From Phycisphaerales bacterium (GTDB taxonomy: Bacteria; Planctomycetota; Phycisphaerae; Phycisphaerales; SM1A02): DNA of 36,985 nt. Below the pieces are notes generated by a model. That model did no database searches. It was not told the origin of the DNA and worked only from the letters and a program-made list of their open reading frames with translations. This document shows, in pieces, positions 20,975 through 32,518 of the stretch. A program made the position numbers and the translations under genes. The DNA lies in the NCBI GenBank assembly GCA_018883105.1, contig VEQS01000004.1, forward strand, positions 1-36,985. The letters run 5' to 3'. Each line of letters opens with the position of its first letter. Positions within the stretch are counted from its first letter, which is position 1.

Positions 20975-22120
20975 ATGATCCTCTCGCTCACGGCCTGCAT
21001 CGCCCTCGTCACCGCCCCGCATGCCCGGGGTTCCGCCCCGCGGGCGGACGACGTCGCCCTGTTCACGGCCATGGACGCCGCCCGCCACCGCCTTCACGAG
21101 GACGTGTCGCGGTCGATCGTGACCGTGAACGCCTACATCAAGGTCCCCGAGGGGGTGGCGTACGAGGGGCGCTGGCAGGTCGCCGACGAGTCGCCCTTCC
21201 CGGGCTACGCGCGCGAGCACGTCTCCAGCGGCATCTTCGTCAATGCCGACGGCACCGTGCTCTGCTGCCGCAAGCCGCTCACGCTGGAGGGCGGCGTGTT
21301 CGCCGAGCGATTCGAGGTCGAGTCTGCGCAGGGCGAGCGGTTCGAGGCAGAGCTGGTCGCAAGCGAGCCGACCATCAACCTGGGAATCCTCCGCGTGAAG
21401 CCCGAGTCCGGGACGCCGGGCTTCGGATCGCTGGTGCCGGCACGGATCGGCAAGCTCGACCGACTCGCGACCGGCGACACGGTCTTCGCGATCGCCGACC
21501 CCTTCGGGTCCGCGCGCACCTTCGCCCCCGGCGTGATCATGGCGCTGCCGACGGCGGCCTGCTACCAGGCCGACCTGACCGGCAGCTTCATCCACGGCAG
21601 CATGGCCGTCGGCCCGGGCTCGATCGGCGGCGCCCTGGCGAACCCGGCCGGCGAGGTCATCGGCATCATCGTCCCGCCGCCCTCGCTCGACCCCCTGGCG
21701 CGCCCCGTGCCGCTGCCGGACGTCACCTACGCAATGCAGGTCGACACGGCGCTCGGCGTCGCCGAGGCCCTCAAGCAGAAGCGCTCGAACGACTCGCCAT
21801 GGCTCGGTTTCTCGGTGCTCTCCGCGTCGGAGCTCAAGGCCAGGATGCGAGACGATGCGGCGTTCGCGGCGCTCGCCAAGCCCGCCCGGGGCATCTACGT
21901 CGACGACCTGTACGACCCAAGCCCCGCCAGCCGTGCAGGCGTCAAGCGCGGCGACTGGGTCGTCGAGATCAACGGCCGCCCGATCGCCGCGGTGGTCGAC
22001 TTCCAGCAGGCGCTCTACTACTTCAGCGGGACCACGGTCCCGGTGAAGCTCTTCCGTGACGGCCAGGACGTCATGGTCACGTCCATGATCGAGCGGCGTC
22101 CGCCGGAAGCAAACCGCTGA
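20975..22120 (+). CDS. HtrA/DegP-like trypsin-fold plus PDZ protein, predicted catalytically inactive
   Basis: Start MILSLTACIALVTAPHARG; trypsin-fold segments (SSGIFVNADGTVLCC, INLGILRV, GPGSIGGALANPAGEVIGI) and PDZ (PASRAGVKRGDWVVEINGRPIAAVVDFQQAL). Confidence 0.75.
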   Translation: MILSLTACIALVTAPHARGSAPRADDVALFTAMDAARHRLHEDVSRSIVTVNAYIKVPEGVAYEGRWQVADESPFPGYAREHVSSGIFVNADGTVLCCRKPLTLEGGVFAERFEVESAQGERFEAELVASEPTINLGILRVKPESGTPGFGSLVPARIGKLDRLATGDTVFAIADPFGSARTFAPGVIMALPTAACYQADLTGSFIHGSMAVGPGSIGGALANPAGEVIGIIVPPPSLDPLARPVPLPDVTYAMQVDTALGVAEALKQKRSNDSPWLGFSVLSASELKARMRDDAAFAALAKPARGIYVDDLYDPSPASRAGVKRGDWVVEINGRPIAAVVDFQQALYYFSGTTVPVKLFRDGQDVMVTSMIERRPPEANR

Positions 22121-22330
22121 GGCGACCGATGATGCGTCGTGGCACCTGCCGCCGTGCGACCCGTGGATTTGCGGGAACGAAACCTGCGGCTCACCGAATC
22201 GCAACGCAGGTCTCACCGCGACCAAGAAGTCTCCAAGGGAAACATGAGCGAACGGCCGTCACCATTCCCGCTCTGCCGCGGTGCGTCTCCGCGGCTCGAT
22301 TCTGACGCACGTTCCAGGAGCTCGCAGATC

Positions 22331-23992
22331 ATGAACCGATTCCACATCGCGCTGGGCTGGTCCGCCTCGGTCGCGGCGGCCGCCGCCGCCGGCGCGCAGG
22401 TCGTCCGCACCGGCCCGTCCTCGTCCGCCACGCCGTACGTCATCCCCTCCCCCGGAAGCTCGGTCGTCCGCGAGGTGGTGTCCATCCTCACCGTCGGCGA
22501 CACGATCGGCGGCTACCAGCTGCTCGGCATCCCCGACGGCATGGGCGGCTTCAGCAACGGCAACGGCACGATGAACGTGTACATCGACCACGAGCTCACG
22601 GCGTCCGCGTCGGGGCGCCGGCACTCGCACCAGCCGGCGAGCCATGCCACCGTCGGCGGCGCCTTCATCAGCCGCTGGACCGTCATCTCCGAGCCGGGCG
22701 CTGACTTCCTGCGCGTCATCTCCGGCGGCGACGCGATGCTCTCATCCGCCGCCACCACCAACGGCACCGGCGGGTCGCTCTACAACTTCGCGCGCTTCTG
22801 CTCCGGCGACGTCCCGCCGGTCAACGCGCTCTTTCACGCGGCAACCGGCAAGGGAACGCAGAACCGGTTCTTCATCTGCGGCGAGGAGTCGGGCACGCCC
22901 GGCCGAATGATCGCCACCGACCTGAACACCGGCGTCGCCTACCAGATGCCGGGCTTCGACGCCTCGGCCGGCTCGTGGGAGAACGGCCTCGCCCGCCCGA
23001 TGGCAAGCGACACCACCGTCGTCATCGGCACATCCGACGGCGGCGCCAACCGCATCTTCCTGTACGTGGGCACCAAGACCGACTCCGGCACCCCAGCCGA
23101 GCGGGCGGGCCTGATGAACGGCACGTCCTACGGCATCCAGGTGCAGGTCAACGGCCAGAACGTCGCCTCCGAGGACCGGGTGAACGCGCTCGGCACCGCG
23201 GCGACCGGCCCGATCTACTCGGGTACGTTCACGCTCGCGCCCGGCGGCACGGCAGCAGGCACCACGTTCCTGCGCCCGGAGGACGGCGCGTGGGATCCGG
23301 CGAACCCGCGTGACTTCTACGTGGTCAACACCGACCGCATGAGCACCACGTCGGCCGGCGCGCCGCAGGCGCACGGCAGCCGGCTCTACCGGCTGCGCTT
23401 CAACGACGTGAACAACGTCCTGGCCGGCGGCACCATCGAGGCGGTCCTCGACGGCACCGACGTCATGGAGATGGGCGACAACCTGTGCGTCTACAACGAC
23501 CTGCAGGGCCGCACCCGCGTCATCCTCCAGGAAGACCCGGGCAACCACCCGCACAGCGCGAAGACACTGCTCTACACCGTCGATACCGACACGCTGGAGG
23601 TGATCCTCCAGTCCGACCCGGCGCGCTTCGGCGGGGTGGGCGTGCCCGCAACCGCTCCGTTCACTCAGGACGAGGAGAACTCGGGCGTGTTTGATGCCTC
23701 CGCCGAGCTCGGCTGCGGCTGGTTCGTCGGCAACATGCAGGCGCACTACACCCTCGCCAACCCGCTGGTCGAGGGCGGACAGCTGTACGCGTTCTTCGCG
23801 CCGGCGGCGGTCGGCAGCTGCAACGAGGACGTCAGCGCGCAGTGCGACGGCGTCGTCGACGGAGACGACCTCGGCGTCCTCCTGGCCCGGTGGAACCAGC
23901 CCGGCGGCCGCACCGACCTGAACGGCGACGGCATCACCAACGGCGATGACCTTGGCATTCTCCTGGCCAAGTGGGGCAACTGCGGCCAGTAA
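22331..23992 (+). CDS. PhoX/DUF839-like secreted protein with C-terminal GC-type dockerin-like domain
   Basis: ATG at 22331 with signal peptide; GYQLLGIPDGMGGFSNGNGTMNVYIDHEL, GGAFISRWTV, TFLRPEDGAWDPANPRDFYVVNTD; C-term DGVVDGDDLGVLLARWNQPGGRTDLNGDGITNGDDLGILLAKWGNC. Confidence 0.7.
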   Translation: MNRFHIALGWSASVAAAAAAGAQVVRTGPSSSATPYVIPSPGSSVVREVVSILTVGDTIGGYQLLGIPDGMGGFSNGNGTMNVYIDHELTASASGRRHSHQPASHATVGGAFISRWTVISEPGADFLRVISGGDAMLSSAATTNGTGGSLYNFARFCSGDVPPVNALFHAATGKGTQNRFFICGEESGTPGRMIATDLNTGVAYQMPGFDASAGSWENGLARPMASDTTVVIGTSDGGANRIFLYVGTKTDSGTPAERAGLMNGTSYGIQVQVNGQNVASEDRVNALGTAATGPIYSGTFTLAPGGTAAGTTFLRPEDGAWDPANPRDFYVVNTDRMSTTSAGAPQAHGSRLYRLRFNDVNNVLAGGTIEAVLDGTDVMEMGDNLCVYNDLQGRTRVILQEDPGNHPHSAKTLLYTVDTDTLEVILQSDPARFGGVGVPATAPFTQDEENSGVFDASAELGCGWFVGNMQAHYTLANPLVEGGQLYAFFAPAAVGSCNEDVSAQCDGVVDGDDLGVLLARWNQPGGRTDLNGDGITNGDDLGILLAKWGNCGQ

Positions 23993-24027
23993 GTTCCTGG
24001 ACGCAGACGTCACTCGCCACTTCGTTC

Positions 24028-24061
24028 GCGCCCCGGCGGGCCATTTCGGCCGCCGGGGCGC
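24028..24061 (+). terminator. Strong hairpin, probable transcription terminator after the PhoX-like gene
   Basis: GCGCCCCGGCGG-gCC-ATTTC-GG-CCGCCGGGGCGC: 12-bp perfect stem plus bulged extension, followed by GTGTCTTCT; 36 nt after the stop codon. Confidence 0.65.
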
Positions 24062-24150
24062 GTGTCTTCTCAGACCCGGGGCGCTGCGCCAGCATCCACC
24101 CGCCGAATCGGCCGTCCCGCTACACTGCGGGACTCCCCTCGGAGCCAGCC

Positions 24151-24285
24151 ATGCATTACCCGCACAAGATCAGCCGCACGAAGAAGGTTCGCAAGGTCGG
24201 TTTCCGCGCCCGCATGAAGACCCGCAAGGGCCGCGCGATCCTGAACCGCAAGCGTCGCGTCGGCCGGGCCATCCGCGTCCGCTGA
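24151..24285 (+). CDS. rpmH: 50S ribosomal protein bL34
   Basis: MHYPHKISRTKKVRKVGFRARMKTRKGRAILNRKRRVGRAIRVR; GFRARMxTxxGRxxLxRRR core of L34. Confidence 0.88.
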   Translation: MHYPHKISRTKKVRKVGFRARMKTRKGRAILNRKRRVGRAIRVR

Positions 24286-24289
24286 GCCG

Positions 24290-24835
24290 GTGACCCGCGC
24301 CCCACCTCGCACCGCGACGGTCCTGATCGGGCTGCGCGGGTCGGGAAAGACCACGCTCGGGAGGCTGCTCGCCGCCCGGCGCGCGGTGCCGTTCGTGGAC
24401 CTCGACGACCGCACCGTCGCCTCCGCCGCGCACGCCTCGGTGAGCGCAATGTTCCGCGCCGTGGGCGAGGCCGCGTTCCGGCAGGCCGAGCGCGCGGCGC
24501 TCGAGGCAGCGCTGGCCGGCGACGCGGCGGCCGCAAGCGTGATCGCCCTCGGCGGCGGGACGCCCACCGCGCCCGGCGCACGCGGGATGCTCGAGGCCGC
24601 GCGCGACGCGGGCCGGATCCGGATCGTGCTGCTCGAGGCGCCGCCCGCGGTGCTCGGCGCGCGGCTGTCGGTCGCGCCCGGCGACCGGCCGCTCCTCATG
24701 GGTGCCGACTTCGCCGAGGAAGCGACGCTCCTTGCCGAGCGCCGCATGCCCGCTTACCGCGCGCTCGCGCAGGCCACGGTCAGCACGGCGCGCCCGACCG
24801 CCGACAGCCTCGCCGAGCTCGAGCGCGTCGCCTGA
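24290..24835 (+). CDS. aroK: Shikimate kinase-like protein
   Basis: GTG start; Walker A LIGLRGSGKTTLGRLLAARRAVPFVDLDD; IALGGGTP motif; 4 nt after rpmH stop. Confidence 0.78.
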   Translation: MTRAPPRTATVLIGLRGSGKTTLGRLLAARRAVPFVDLDDRTVASAAHASVSAMFRAVGEAAFRQAERAALEAALAGDAAAASVIALGGGTPTAPGARGMLEAARDAGRIRIVLLEAPPAVLGARLSVAPGDRPLLMGADFAEEATLLAERRMPAYRALAQATVSTARPTADSLAELERVA

Positions 24836-24845
24836 CGCGCCGCGG

Positions 24846-25595
24846 TCACTCCGCGCGCGTGCCCGGCCACACGATCTGCACCTCGCCGTCGCCCGCCTCG
24901 ACGGCGATGCCCAGTTCCCGCAGCGCGGCAAGCGCCGCCAGCTGCTCGGCCTGCTTCTTGCTCGCGGCCCATGCCCCCGGGAAGCGGCGGTCGCCGCCCT
25001 GCACGCAGATCTCGAAGCACTTGGCGTGGTCGGGGCCCTTCTCGTCGAGCACCACGTACTGCGGCATGCCCATCGAGAGCTGTGCCATGCACTGCTGCAG
25101 CACCTGCTTGAAGTTCTGCTGGTGCCCCAGGCGCAGGGCCGCCTCGATGCGCCCGCGCAGCCTCGGCAGGACGAAGGCACGCACCTTCTCGATGCCGGCG
25201 TCGACGTAGAGCGCGCCGATCACCGCCTCGAAGCCGCCCGCCAGGATGCTCTCGGGGATCCCCTGCGGCCCGCGCACGCCCTTGTCGAAGGTCATCATCG
25301 ACTCGAGGCCCGCCTCGCGGGCGAGCTCCGCGCACACGCGTCCGCTCACGATGTTCGACTTCACCTTGGTGAGCTCGCCCTCCAGGAGGTCGGGGCGCTC
25401 GGCGTAGAGATGCGTGCACACGGTGAAGGCGAGCACCGAGTCGCCGAGGAACTCCAGGCGCTCATTGGAATTGACGCGCCCGGTGGCCGCCGACGAGTGC
25501 ATCAGGGCAAGCGCCACCAGCCCCGGATCGGAGAAGCGGTGGCCGACGAGCGCCTCGACCGCCGCGAGCGCCGCGGGGTCCGGGATCAACGCCAT
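24846..25595 (-). CDS. rnc: Ribonuclease III
   Basis: NERLEFLGDSVLAFTV signature; ESILAGGFEAVIGALYVDAG; C-terminal dsRBD-like region. Confidence 0.88.
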   Translation of the reverse strand: MALIPDPAALAAVEALVGHRFSDPGLVALALMHSSAATGRVNSNERLEFLGDSVLAFTVCTHLYAERPDLLEGELTKVKSNIVSGRVCAELAREAGLESMMTFDKGVRGPQGIPESILAGGFEAVIGALYVDAGIEKVRAFVLPRLRGRIEAALRLGHQQNFKQVLQQCMAQLSMGMPQYVVLDEKGPDHAKCFEICVQGGDRRFPGAWAASKKQAEQLAALAALRELGIAVEAGDGEVQIVWPGTRAE

Positions 25596-25996
25596 GCGAG
25601 CATCACCTCGAGCATGCGCACGCCGAAGGCAAGCAACAGGCCGCCCGCGCCGCCCACCGCGAACCAGAATGCGGTCTCCAGACGCTCGCGCCGCCGGCGC
25701 GCCGCGGGGCGGCGCGCGGCCTCCAGCTCGGACGTGCGCACGGGGTTCGGTGCGCCTGCCTCGGGCGCGCCGCCGCCGAGGCGCGTCGAGAGCCGCATCA
25801 ATCGGTCGGAGTGGGCGCCGCGCACGTCGCCGTCGGTGTGGTCATCCAGGATGCCGAGCGCCGTCGCCCACGCGCGGTCGCCGGGATCGTGGCGCGCGCG
25901 GCCGGCCACGGCCATCTCCGCGGACACGGCATTGCGCGCGGCCATCGCCGCGCCGAGGGCAGGATGCTGGAAGGAATGTTCGCGCTCGAAAGTCAC
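25586..25996 (-). CDS. Small protein with C-terminal TM segment, unknown function
   Basis: ORF overlaps rnc start by 10 bp; C-term LETAFWFAVGGAGGLLLAFGVRMLEVMLAWR predicted TM. Confidence 0.5.
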   Translation of the reverse strand: MTFEREHSFQHPALGAAMAARNAVSAEMAVAGRARHDPGDRAWATALGILDDHTDGDVRGAHSDRLMRLSTRLGGGAPEAGAPNPVRTSELEAARRPAARRRRERLETAFWFAVGGAGGLLLAFGVRMLEVMLAWR

Positions 25997-26097
25997 AGCG
26001 GGCGTCCCAAGACGCTATCGGCTTGGGTGCGGGGCGCGTTGCAGCGGAACGGGAGGAAACGCGAACGCGGGCCGATGCCGGCCTGCGGCAGGCGGGC

Positions 26098-26610
26098 TCA
26101 CTTCGGCCAGCAGCAGGCGCGCGCGTTGATCCGGTTGGCCAGGCGCTCGCGGTCCTTCGGCGTGGGGAAGCCGGTGAACTGCACGCCCATGCGGCGCGGG
26201 CCCGGGTCGTCGTCGGCGCTGAAGACGCGCACGACGGTGCCGCGCATCGAGATCGGCTCCCTCTCCGCCGGGGCATAGAGCTGCACGGTGACTTCGGAGC
26301 CGACGGGCAGGGCCTCGTCGAGCTCGAACCGCATGCCGGTCATCGAGACGTCGTAGCCGTGGCCCTCGAGGCCGCCCTTCGGGGTACCGAGGTCGATGTC
26401 GAACTCGGGCCCGAGCTCGAGGCCATCGATCACGACGACGCCACCGGCCGCACTGCCCGAGGGGGGCGTCGACGGGATCACCACGACCCGGGTGTAGGCC
26501 GGGCTGAACCGAAAGCGGTCGTCTGACCGTCGGTTGGGTGCGTCGACTGTGACCATTCCGTGCGCTCCTGTCGTCTCAGGCCGGTCGTTTCGTGGTCCGG
26601 GGTACCGCAT
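26098..26610 (-). CDS. PilZ domain protein
   Basis: Start MRYPGPRNDRP preceded by AAAGGAG 8-9 nt upstream of ATG (26610); PilZ-like RRSDDRFRF and YDVSMTGMRFELDEALPVGSEVTVQL. Confidence 0.68.
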   Translation of the reverse strand: MRYPGPRNDRPETTGAHGMVTVDAPNRRSDDRFRFSPAYTRVVVIPSTPPSGSAAGGVVVIDGLELGPEFDIDLGTPKGGLEGHGYDVSMTGMRFELDEALPVGSEVTVQLYAPAEREPISMRGTVVRVFSADDDPGPRRMGVQFTGFPTPKDRERLANRINARACCWPK

Positions 26611-26897
26611 GAGTCGGACTCCTTTACTGAACCCTGACTCGGCATTCCCCGTGAGCGCCCTTGAAACCGGGCGCGTCCGGGAAGTACCGCGAGGTGGAGC
26701 CCTGAACGAACGGTTCCCATGCCTCTGAAACGGCGCACCTGGATCCGCGGTTCGGGAAACCCCGACGCGAGGGCAGCGCCATCCAAGTGACAGTCTGGGA
26801 TTGCTGGAGGGGTTGGTCAGGCAATCCCGGCCGTCTTTCGCCAAGATTCCCGAGGAAGATGCGCCCCGACGGGGAGAAATCCGGGAAGATATCGGTC

Positions 26898-27923
26898 ATG
26901 GAGGCGCCACCCTGCCCGCTGGAGCCCTGCCTGAGCGCCGACGCCCTCCGTGGGCGCCGGGTGGCCGTCGTCGGCTATGGCAACCAAGGCCGGGCCCATG
27001 CCCTCAACCTGCGTGACAGCGGCATCGACGTCCGGGTGGCCGGGCGGCCGGGGTCGGACGCCCGTGGCCGGGCGGCGAGCGACGGATTCGGCACCCTCGA
27101 CACGCGCATGGCGGCTGGGCAGAGTGACCTCGTGATCCTCGCCCTGCCGGACGAGGTGCACGCCGAGGTCTGGGCGCACGACGTGGCACCGGTGATCCAG
27201 GCCGGCCAGGTGGCGGGGTTCATCCACGGTTCGAGCATCCACTTCGGGCTCGTGCGGCCGGGCGCCGGCATCGGCATCGTGATGGTGGCGCCGAAGGGCC
27301 CGGGCACCACGCTGCGCGCGCGCTTCCAGCAGGGCCAGGGCATCCCCGCCCTGCTCGCCGTGCAGCAGGAACGTGACGCCGCGGGAGGCGACCCCTCCGC
27401 GCACGCCCTCGCCTGCGCGTGGGCGGCCGGCATCGGCTGCGGCCGTGCGGGCGTGGTGCGCACGAGCTTCGAGGCCGAGGCGGTGACCGACCTCTTCGGC
27501 GAGCAGGCGGTGCTGTGCGGCGGCATGATGGGATTGGCGCAGGCCGCGTTCGAGACGCTGGTCGAGGCGGGGTATCCCCCGCTCCTGGCCTACACCGAGT
27601 GCGTGCACGAGATCAAGCAGGTGGCCGACCTGCTGTACGCGCGCGGGCCCGCGGGCATGCGGCGTGCCATCAGCAACACCGCCGAGTTCGGAACCTACCG
27701 CGCCGCCCCGCTGATCGCCGATGAGCACGTGCGCACCACGATGCGGCGGCTCCTCGACGAGATCCGGAGCGGCGAGTTCACCCGCCGCATGCAGTCCGAC
27801 CACGACGCGGGGGCGACGTGGTTCCGTGCCGCGCGCGAGGCCGCGGCCGCGCACCCGATGGAGCGAGCCGGCGCCGAAGTGCGCGCCCTGATGCCCTGGC
27901 TCGAGGCGGAAGGGCACGCATGA
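26898..27923 (+). CDS. ilvC: Ketol-acid reductoisomerase (class I)
   Basis: VAVVGYGNQGRAHALNLRDSG, MVAPKGPGTTLR, TDLFGEQAVLCGG, AYTECVHEIKQVADLLY, ISNTAEFG: KARI motifs including metal-binding D/E residues. Confidence 0.9.
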   Translation: MEAPPCPLEPCLSADALRGRRVAVVGYGNQGRAHALNLRDSGIDVRVAGRPGSDARGRAASDGFGTLDTRMAAGQSDLVILALPDEVHAEVWAHDVAPVIQAGQVAGFIHGSSIHFGLVRPGAGIGIVMVAPKGPGTTLRARFQQGQGIPALLAVQQERDAAGGDPSAHALACAWAAGIGCGRAGVVRTSFEAEAVTDLFGEQAVLCGGMMGLAQAAFETLVEAGYPPLLAYTECVHEIKQVADLLYARGPAGMRRAISNTAEFGTYRAAPLIADEHVRTTMRRLLDEIRSGEFTRRMQSDHDAGATWFRAAREAAAAHPMERAGAEVRALMPWLEAEGHA

Positions 27924-28809
27924 CGCCGCTCGACGCCTGGGTGCTGGGGATGGTGGAGGGAATCACCGAGTACCTGCCGGTCTCGAGCACCGGCCACCTG
28001 ATCATCACGTCGTGGCTCCTGGGCCTCGACCGCACCGAGGCGCAGCGCGCGGCCGTCGGCGACTTCGAGATCATCATCCAGGGCGGCGCGATCCTCGCGG
28101 TGCTCGGGCTCTACCGGGCGCGCGTGGCGCAGATGGCGCGCGGCACGCTCGCGCGAGCGGGAGTGCGCGGGCTCGGCGCGGAGGATGACATGCGCGCCGG
28201 GTGGACCGTGGCGCGCAACGTGATGATCGCCTTCGTGCCCTCGGCGGCCCTCGGCTTCGCCGCGAAGGACTGGATCAAGGGGAACCTGTTCAACCCCGCC
28301 GCGGTGGTGGCCGCGCTCGCCGTCGGCGGCGTGGCGATGCTCGCGATGGCGCCGTGGCAGGCGCGCAGGCTCCAGTCGCCGGGCATGCCGATCGAGCGCA
28401 TGACGGCCGGGCACGCGCTGTTCGTTGGCCTGATGCAGTGCCTCGCCCTCTGGCCGGGGACGAGCCGCTCGTTCGCGACGATCCTCGGGGGGCTCCTCAT
28501 CGGCCTCGGCGGCGTGGCGGCGGCGGAGTTCAGCTTCCTGCTCGGGCTGGTGACGCTGACCGCGGCCAGCGGCTACAGCGCGCTCAAGATCGTGAAGGCC
28601 GGCGAGACCGACATGTTCCTCGCGGAGATCGGCGGATGGCTGCCGCTCGCGTGCGGGCTCCTCGTCTCGTGGGCGAGCGCGGCGCTCGCCGTCGACTTCC
28701 TGGTGCGCTACCTCGGCAAGCACACGCTGGCGCTCTTCGGGTGGTGGCGCCTCGCGGTGGCGGGCGCGGTGCTCGCCGCGAGCTGGTTCCTCGGGCTTAC
28801 ACTCTCTCC

Positions 28810-28813
<4 letters not shown>
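27920..28813 (+). CDS. uppP: Undecaprenyl-diphosphatase
   Basis: VEGITEYLPVSSTGHLII and GTSRSFATILGGLLIGL motifs of BacA/UppP; ATGA overlap with ilvC stop. Confidence 0.92.
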
Positions 28814-31562
<2,749 letters not shown>

Positions 31563-31588
31563 CGCAGCCGAATGGTAGGGGCGCGGGA

Positions 31589-32431
31589 TCAGCGCGACGC
31601 GGCGGGCGCGAACGCGGGGGCCAGACGCCGGACCAGCGCCGCGGCGGCGGCAATGTCCGCCTCGCGGGTCGGGCCGGCCTCGCGCTCGATGACCAGGTCG
31701 ACCGCACGCGGCAGACGGGCGACTTCCGCAAGGAAGGCGGGCCAGTCGACCGCCCCCGTGCCGGCAACCACCTCGCGTCCCCACGTGCCGGGCACCGCGG
31801 TGGGCACCGCGTCCTTGACATGCACCTGCACCACGTGCGCGGCGAGCGCGCGCAGGGACGCCACGGGATCGCCCATCCCGTAGAGGATCATGTTCGCGGG
31901 ATCGAAGTTGACGCCGACGTCCGGGTGCGCGATCTCCTCGAGCGCACCGAGCAGCGTGGCCGCGTCCTCCTGCCCGGTCTCGAAGGCCACGCGCACGCCG
32001 TGCGCGGCGAAGAGGTCGGCCACCTCGCGCAGGCGCGCGACCATCTCGCGGCGGCCGGGGTCGGCGCGGTCGTGCGGGATGAACCCCGCATGGAATGTGA
32101 CGAGCCCGATCCCCGCGCGGCCGGCCAGCTCCGCGACGGCCGCGGCGCGCGCGCGCGTTGCGGGCCACGTGGCGTCCGGGCGCACGCCGCCGGTACGTGC
32201 GATCGACTCGAGCGTCGAGTAGTCCTCGCCGACGGTGGCGAGCATGCCGCTCACGGTGCGGATGCCCCGCGCGCGCAGCGCCTCCACCGCATGGCCCCAC
32301 GCGGCCGGTTCCTCGGCGCACGGCACGAGCGCCAGCTGCACGGCGTCCAGGCCGCACCGCGCGAGCGCGTCGGCGAGTTCGTCGGGCGAGGCGGTTCGCA
32401 GGCTCCACGAGCAGGCGGCAAGGGTGGGCAT
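31589..32431 (-). CDS. Sugar phosphate isomerase/epimerase (xylose isomerase-like TIM barrel)
   Basis: MPTLAACSWSLRTASPDELADALARCGLDAVQLAL, VTFHAGFIP, VAFETGQEDAATLLGALEEI, VGVNFDPANMILYGMGDPVASLRALAAHVVQVHVKDA. Only the C-terminal part of the ORF 31589..35752. Confidence 0.85.
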   Translation of the reverse strand: MPTLAACSWSLRTASPDELADALARCGLDAVQLALVPCAEEPAAWGHAVEALRARGIRTVSGMLATVGEDYSTLESIARTGGVRPDATWPATRARAAAVAELAGRAGIGLVTFHAGFIPHDRADPGRREMVARLREVADLFAAHGVRVAFETGQEDAATLLGALEEIAHPDVGVNFDPANMILYGMGDPVASLRALAAHVVQVHVKDAVPTAVPGTWGREVVAGTGAVDWPAFLAEVARLPRAVDLVIEREAGPTREADIAAAAALVRRLAPAFAPAASR

Positions 32432-32518
32432 GGGCGCGTGATTTGACCCGGAATCGTCGGCGCGCGCGCGGATAGAATTCCGCTTCCGGCGCCGCCCCGC
32501 GCGCGCCGCCGCCCGCCG

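Noticed and set aside
26686-26701. T-box-like GGGAAGTACCGCG upstream of ilvC
   Set aside because: Partial match to AGGGTGGNACCGCG, but the UGGN tRNA-pairing bases are not preserved, there is no obvious Stem I/specifier, and no antiterminator/terminator arrangement.
28146-28159. Palindrome CGCTCGCGCGAGCG
   Set aside because: Lies inside uppP coding sequence and is expected by chance in such GC-rich sequence.
32443-32478. TTGACC ... TAGAAT promoter-like pair before the DUF4442-like gene
   Set aside because: Spacing of about 24 bp is too long for a sigma70-type promoter.
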